Assembly (NCBI RefSeq): GCF_042650645.1
Contig: NZ_JBHSBI010000012.1
Coordinates: forward strand, 1-64,000
Source of the DNA: Nonomuraea purpurea
GTDB lineage: Bacteria; Actinomycetota; Actinomycetes; Streptosporangiales; Streptosporangiaceae
Length of the DNA stretch: 64,000 bases
Direction: 5' to 3'
Shown: piece by piece, positions 61,530 through 64,000 of the stretch
Layout of the letters: each line of letters opens with the position of its first letter
How positions within the stretch are numbered: position 1 is the stretch's first letter
The notes under the pieces: model-generated
What the model saw: only the letters and a program-made list of their open reading frames with translations
Told to the model about the DNA's origin: nothing
The model's database searches: none
Made by a program: the position numbers and the translations under genes

Positions 61530-62516
61530 TCAGACGGCGGCGGCTGCTTCGGCGGGGGAGTGGGGCGCGGGAACGTTCTCGGGGGTGCGCGTACGCAGCG
61601 AGGTGACCGCCCTGAGCGCGAAGATCCACACCACCGTCGAGCCGAGCACGTGCAGCAGGACCAGGGCGGCGGGCACGGCCAGGAAGTACTGCGTGTAGCC
61701 GATCACGCCCTGGGACAGCTCCACCACCACCAGCGCCAGCGCGGCCCGCCTGGCCGGGCGCGGCGCGTCGCTCACGTGCAGCGCGAACAGCAGCGCGAAG
61801 CTCAGCCCGACCACCACGTAGGCGATGTCGGCGTGCAGTCGCGCCACCGCCTCGATGTCGAGGTCGAAGCGCGAGGCCATCACATCGCCGGAGTGCGGGC
61901 CCGTGCCGCTCACCACCACGCCGACCACCAGCAGCACGAACACCGCCGCGAGCAGCACGTGGCCGAGCCTGCGGATGTCGCGGTGCACCACCCGCCGCAC
62001 GGGGCCGTCGCCCTCGCCCGCGCGGGCGTAGAGCATCCAGCAGGCGGCGATCAGGCCGCTGGAGATGAGGAAGTGCATGCCGACCGTGAACGGGTTGAGC
62101 ATGGTGTTGACCACCAGCCCGCCCCACAGGGCCTGGGTCACGATCCCCACGGGCTGCAGCCACGCGAGCCGCGCCAGGGAGGGCCGGCGCGGCGTCATCC
62201 GCAGCGCCGACACCACGCACGCGATCCCGACCGCCAGCACCAGGAACGTCAGCAGCCGGTTGCCGAACTCCACGGCCATGTTGAGCGGCGAGACCTCGGG
62301 ATGGGCGACCGGCAGGAAGCTGTCGGGCGTGCACTTGGGCCAGGTCGGGCAGCCCAGCCCCGAGCCGGTGACGCGCACGCCCGCGCCCGTCACCGTGATG
62401 CCCGCGTTGACCACCACGGAGGCCAGCGCCCAGCCCCGCATCGACTGCTTTGTGGGCGCCCAGAAGGAGAACAGGCCGCGCACAAGGGGGTTGGGGTGGT
62501 CTGTGGGTAGCTTCAC
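61530..62516 (-). CDS. ctaA: Haem A synthase
   Basis: A 328-residue membrane enzyme with eight transmembrane helices that oxidises haem O to haem A for cytochrome aa3. Conserved residues include a first-half His of VEFGNRLLTFLVL and MHFLISSG, second-half His of ARLHADIAYVV and LHVLGSTVVW, and the Cys pair in GLGCPTWPKCTPD (about 54-66). GTG 62516 is used; on this strand TACCAT lies seven bases upstream, suggesting leaderless transcription. It is divergent from the FAD oxidoreductase. Confidence 0.92.
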   Translation of the reverse strand: MKLPTDHPNPLVRGLFSFWAPTKQSMRGWALASVVVNAGITVTGAGVRVTGSGLGCPTWPKCTPDSFLPVAHPEVSPLNMAVEFGNRLLTFLVLAVGIACVVSALRMTPRRPSLARLAWLQPVGIVTQALWGGLVVNTMLNPFTVGMHFLISSGLIAACWMLYARAGEGDGPVRRVVHRDIRRLGHVLLAAVFVLLVVGVVVSGTGPHSGDVMASRFDLDIEAVARLHADIAYVVVGLSFALLFALHVSDAPRPARRAALALVVVELSQGVIGYTQYFLAVPAALVLLHVLGSTVVWIFALRAVTSLRTRTPENVPAPHSPAEAAAAV

Positions 62517-62574
62517 GTCATCGATGGTAAGGGCCGGGTCCGCCGGTCCCGCCAACGGGCTTCTCAAGCAGCAG

Positions 62575-62592
62575 GGTATGTGACATATTACC
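62575..62592. promoter_or_regulatory. Palindromic operator candidate before the FAD oxidoreductase
   Basis: TATGTGACATA (62577-62587) is an 11-bp palindrome nested in GGTA...TACC (62575-62592), in the ctaA-oxidoreductase gap. It resembles GntR-type operators in form. The regulator is unknown. Confidence 0.3.
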
Positions 62593-62606
62593 TGGGGAGG
62601 TGGTGG

Positions 62607-63758
62607 ATGTCCGACGTGATCGTCGTCGGCGCGGGCGTGGTCGGGGCGGCCTGCGCCTACTACGCCGCGCGCGCGGGGCTCGACGTGACCGTGCTCGACC
62701 GGGGGCCCGTCGCGGGCGGCACGACGGGCTCGGGCGAGGGCAACGTGCTCGTCTCCGACAAGGAGCCGGGGCCCGAGCTGGAGCTGGCCGTGCTGTCGAA
62801 CCGGCTCTGGCGCGACCTGGCCGGGCACGGCGGGTTCGAGTTCGAGGCCAAGGGCGGACTGGTCGTCGCCGAGACCGGCGAGGTCCAGCGGAAGCTCACC
62901 GAGCTGGCCGCCAAACAGGACGTCGAGCACGTCATCGTGCCGGGGCCCGAACTGCGCGAACACGAACCCCACCTGAGCAACGACCTGGCCGGCGGCGTGT
63001 TCTACCCCCAGGACGCCCAGGTCCAGCCCATGCTCGCGGCCGCCAGGCTGCTCGAACTCGGCGCCGGCAGCTTCGGCCACGGCACCCTGCGGCTGCGCCT
63101 CGGCGCCGAGGTGAGCGGGGTCATCCGGTCGGGAGGGCGCGTTTGCGGCGTCCGCACCACGCACGGCGACGTGCTCGGTGGCGCGGTGATCAACGCGGCG
63201 GGCACCTGGGGCGGCGAGGTGGCCGCGCTGGCGGGGGTGAACCTGCCGATCCTGCCCAGGCGCGGGTTCATCCTGGTCACAGAGCCGCTGCCGGAGCCCC
63301 TGATCAGGCACAAGGTCTACACCGCCGCCTACGTGACGAACGTGGCCAGCGACTCGGCCGACCTGGAGACCTCGGCCGTCATCGAGGGCACCCCGGCCGG
63401 GACCGTGCTCATCGGGGCCAGCAGGGAGCGGGTCGGGTTCGACCGGACCACGTCGGTGCCCGTGCTGGCCAAGCTGGCCGCCCAGGCGGTGGCGCTCTTC
63501 CCCGCGCTGCGCGAGGTGCGGGTGATCAGGTCCTACTGCGGCTTCCGCCCGTACTGTCCCGACCACCTGCCCGTCATCGGCGCCGACCCGCGCGTGCCCG
63601 GCCTCTACCACGCGTGCGGGCACGAGGGCGCCGGCATCGGGCTCGCCCCGGCGACCGGGCACCTGCTCGCCCAGCTCATCGCCGGCGGGCGGACCGACCT
63701 GGACCTGCACCCCTTCCGCCCGGACCGCTTCGCCGAGTCCCCCGAGGAGGCCCAGTGA
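62607..63758 (+). CDS. FAD-dependent amine/D-amino-acid dehydrogenase subunit
   Basis: A 383-residue DAO-superfamily flavoprotein. The dinucleotide motif is VIVVGAGVVGAACAYYAARA (about 4-23). CGFRPYCPDHLPVIG and YHACGHEGAGIGLAPATG near the C-terminus are typical of the HcnC/OoxB/hydroxyproline-dehydrogenase beta subunits. These work with a 2Fe-2S subunit and a second flavin subunit to oxidise glycine, opines or D-hydroxyproline. The next gene encodes the 2Fe-2S subunit. GGGGAGG at 62594-62600 fixes the ATG at 62607. The substrate is unknown. Confidence 0.85.
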   Translation: MSDVIVVGAGVVGAACAYYAARAGLDVTVLDRGPVAGGTTGSGEGNVLVSDKEPGPELELAVLSNRLWRDLAGHGGFEFEAKGGLVVAETGEVQRKLTELAAKQDVEHVIVPGPELREHEPHLSNDLAGGVFYPQDAQVQPMLAAARLLELGAGSFGHGTLRLRLGAEVSGVIRSGGRVCGVRTTHGDVLGGAVINAAGTWGGEVAALAGVNLPILPRRGFILVTEPLPEPLIRHKVYTAAYVTNVASDSADLETSAVIEGTPAGTVLIGASRERVGFDRTTSVPVLAKLAAQAVALFPALREVRVIRSYCGFRPYCPDHLPVIGADPRVPGLYHACGHEGAGIGLAPATGHLLAQLIAGGRTDLDLHPFRPDRFAESPEEAQ

Positions 63759-63768
63759 GAGGAAGCCC

Positions 63769-64000
63769 GTGACCTTCCACATCACTATCGACGGCCGGCC
63801 GGTGCCGGTCGCGCCCGGCCAGACCATCGGCGCGGCCCTGCACGCGGCCGGGGTCAGGTCGTGGCGCAGCACCCGGTTCGGCGGGCGGCCCAGAGGGCTG
63901 TTCTGCGGGATCGGCGTCTGCTTCGACTGCCTGATCTCGGTCAACGGGCGGGCGCCTGAACGGGCCTGCCTGGCCGAGGCCGAACCCGGTGACGAGGTGA
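63769..64000 (+). CDS. 2Fe-2S subunit of an HcnABC-type dehydrogenase (partial)
   Basis: The first 77 codons of a small ferredoxin-like subunit; the gene continues past the window. The Cys motif FCGIGVCFDCL and the later RACLAE carry four Cys in the C-x4-C-x2-C...C arrangement of HcnA-type plant-ferredoxin-like proteins. The start GTG has GAGAGGAAG upstream, ten bases after the oxidoreductase stop, so the two are an operon. A third (HcnB-like) gene is expected next. Confidence 0.85.
   Translation, partial: MTFHITIDGRPVPVAPGQTIGAALHAAGVRSWRSTRFGGRPRGLFCGIGVCFDCLISVNGRAPERACLAEAEPGDEV

Noticed and set aside
61530..63944. 804-residue extended reading of ctaA
   Set aside because: The N-terminal 475 residues are the antisense of the FAD oxidoreductase; haem A synthase starts at 62516.

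Overview
The window is high-GC chromosomal DNA from a filamentous, mycothiol-producing actinobacterium. WhiA, RbpA, SteA/SteB, OpcA, a mycothiol-dependent maleylpyruvate-isomerase-family protein and frequent GTG/TTG starts all point that way. Gene order and protein likeness suggest the order Streptosporangiales (a Nonomuraea/Streptosporangium-like genome); this placement is inference. Almost all of it is core chromosome. I found no insertion sequence, prophage, CRISPR array, tRNA or plasmid gene.

Layout. 1-100: 3' end of a 5S rRNA and its terminator. 408-3299: a large Arg/Gly/Asp-repeat protein with a helical-repeat C-terminal part. 3948-9727: an MBL-fold hydrolase, an SSB-like protein, a DUF1015 protein with a low-complexity insertion, a TPR protein and a HAD-IIA phosphatase. 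10504-14774: SCP2-like protein, then a small ORF, tlyA and nadK in translational coupling, then recN behind a consensus SOS box. 14848-20899: division and envelope genes steA, steB, a MraY/WecA-like membrane protein, murJ and a GT4 glycosyltransferase. 20934-22058: terC under a yybP-ykoY (Mn2+) riboswitch. 22167-23634: psd and pssA, overlapping. 24048-25519: MBL hydrolase plus mycothiol-dependent enzyme. 25720-32543: uvrA, three tandem Rieske lipoproteins, uvrC. 32933-36491: rapZ-yvcK-whiA, with YvcK carrying a 240-residue repetitive N-terminal extension. 37721-41739: gap, pgk, tpiA, secG and rbpA. 41877-49823: accessory metabolism and regulation (amidohydrolase, ACT-GNAT acetyltransferase, stand-alone Clp-N protein, coiled-coil protein, SDR plus TetR, methyltransferase, adenosine deaminase). 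50116-58288: pentose-phosphate operon tkt-tal-pgi-zwf-opcA-pgl on the minus strand. 58548-62516: ctaB, a PrsW-like protease, a SanA/YdcF-like protein and ctaA (haem O and haem A synthesis). 62607-64000: FAD oxidoreductase and the start of a 2Fe-2S subunit of a probable HcnABC-type dehydrogenase, cut by the window end.

How the genes work together. Two blocks of central carbon metabolism (lower glycolysis, and the whole pentose-phosphate set) flank the window's second half; a DasR-like operator lies before gap. RapZ, YvcK and WhiA link carbon and cell-wall status to sporulation. SteA, SteB, MurJ and the MraY-like protein form an envelope block. UvrA, UvrC and RecN give DNA repair.

Most unusual: several unrelated intergenic tandem arrays whose periods are not multiples of three, the Rieske triplet between uvrA and uvrC, the YvcK extension, the MraY-like membrane protein beside murJ, a covarying duplicated hairpin before pgk, and a recurrent leaderless-promoter pattern. 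None of these proves a new system; each can be tested.
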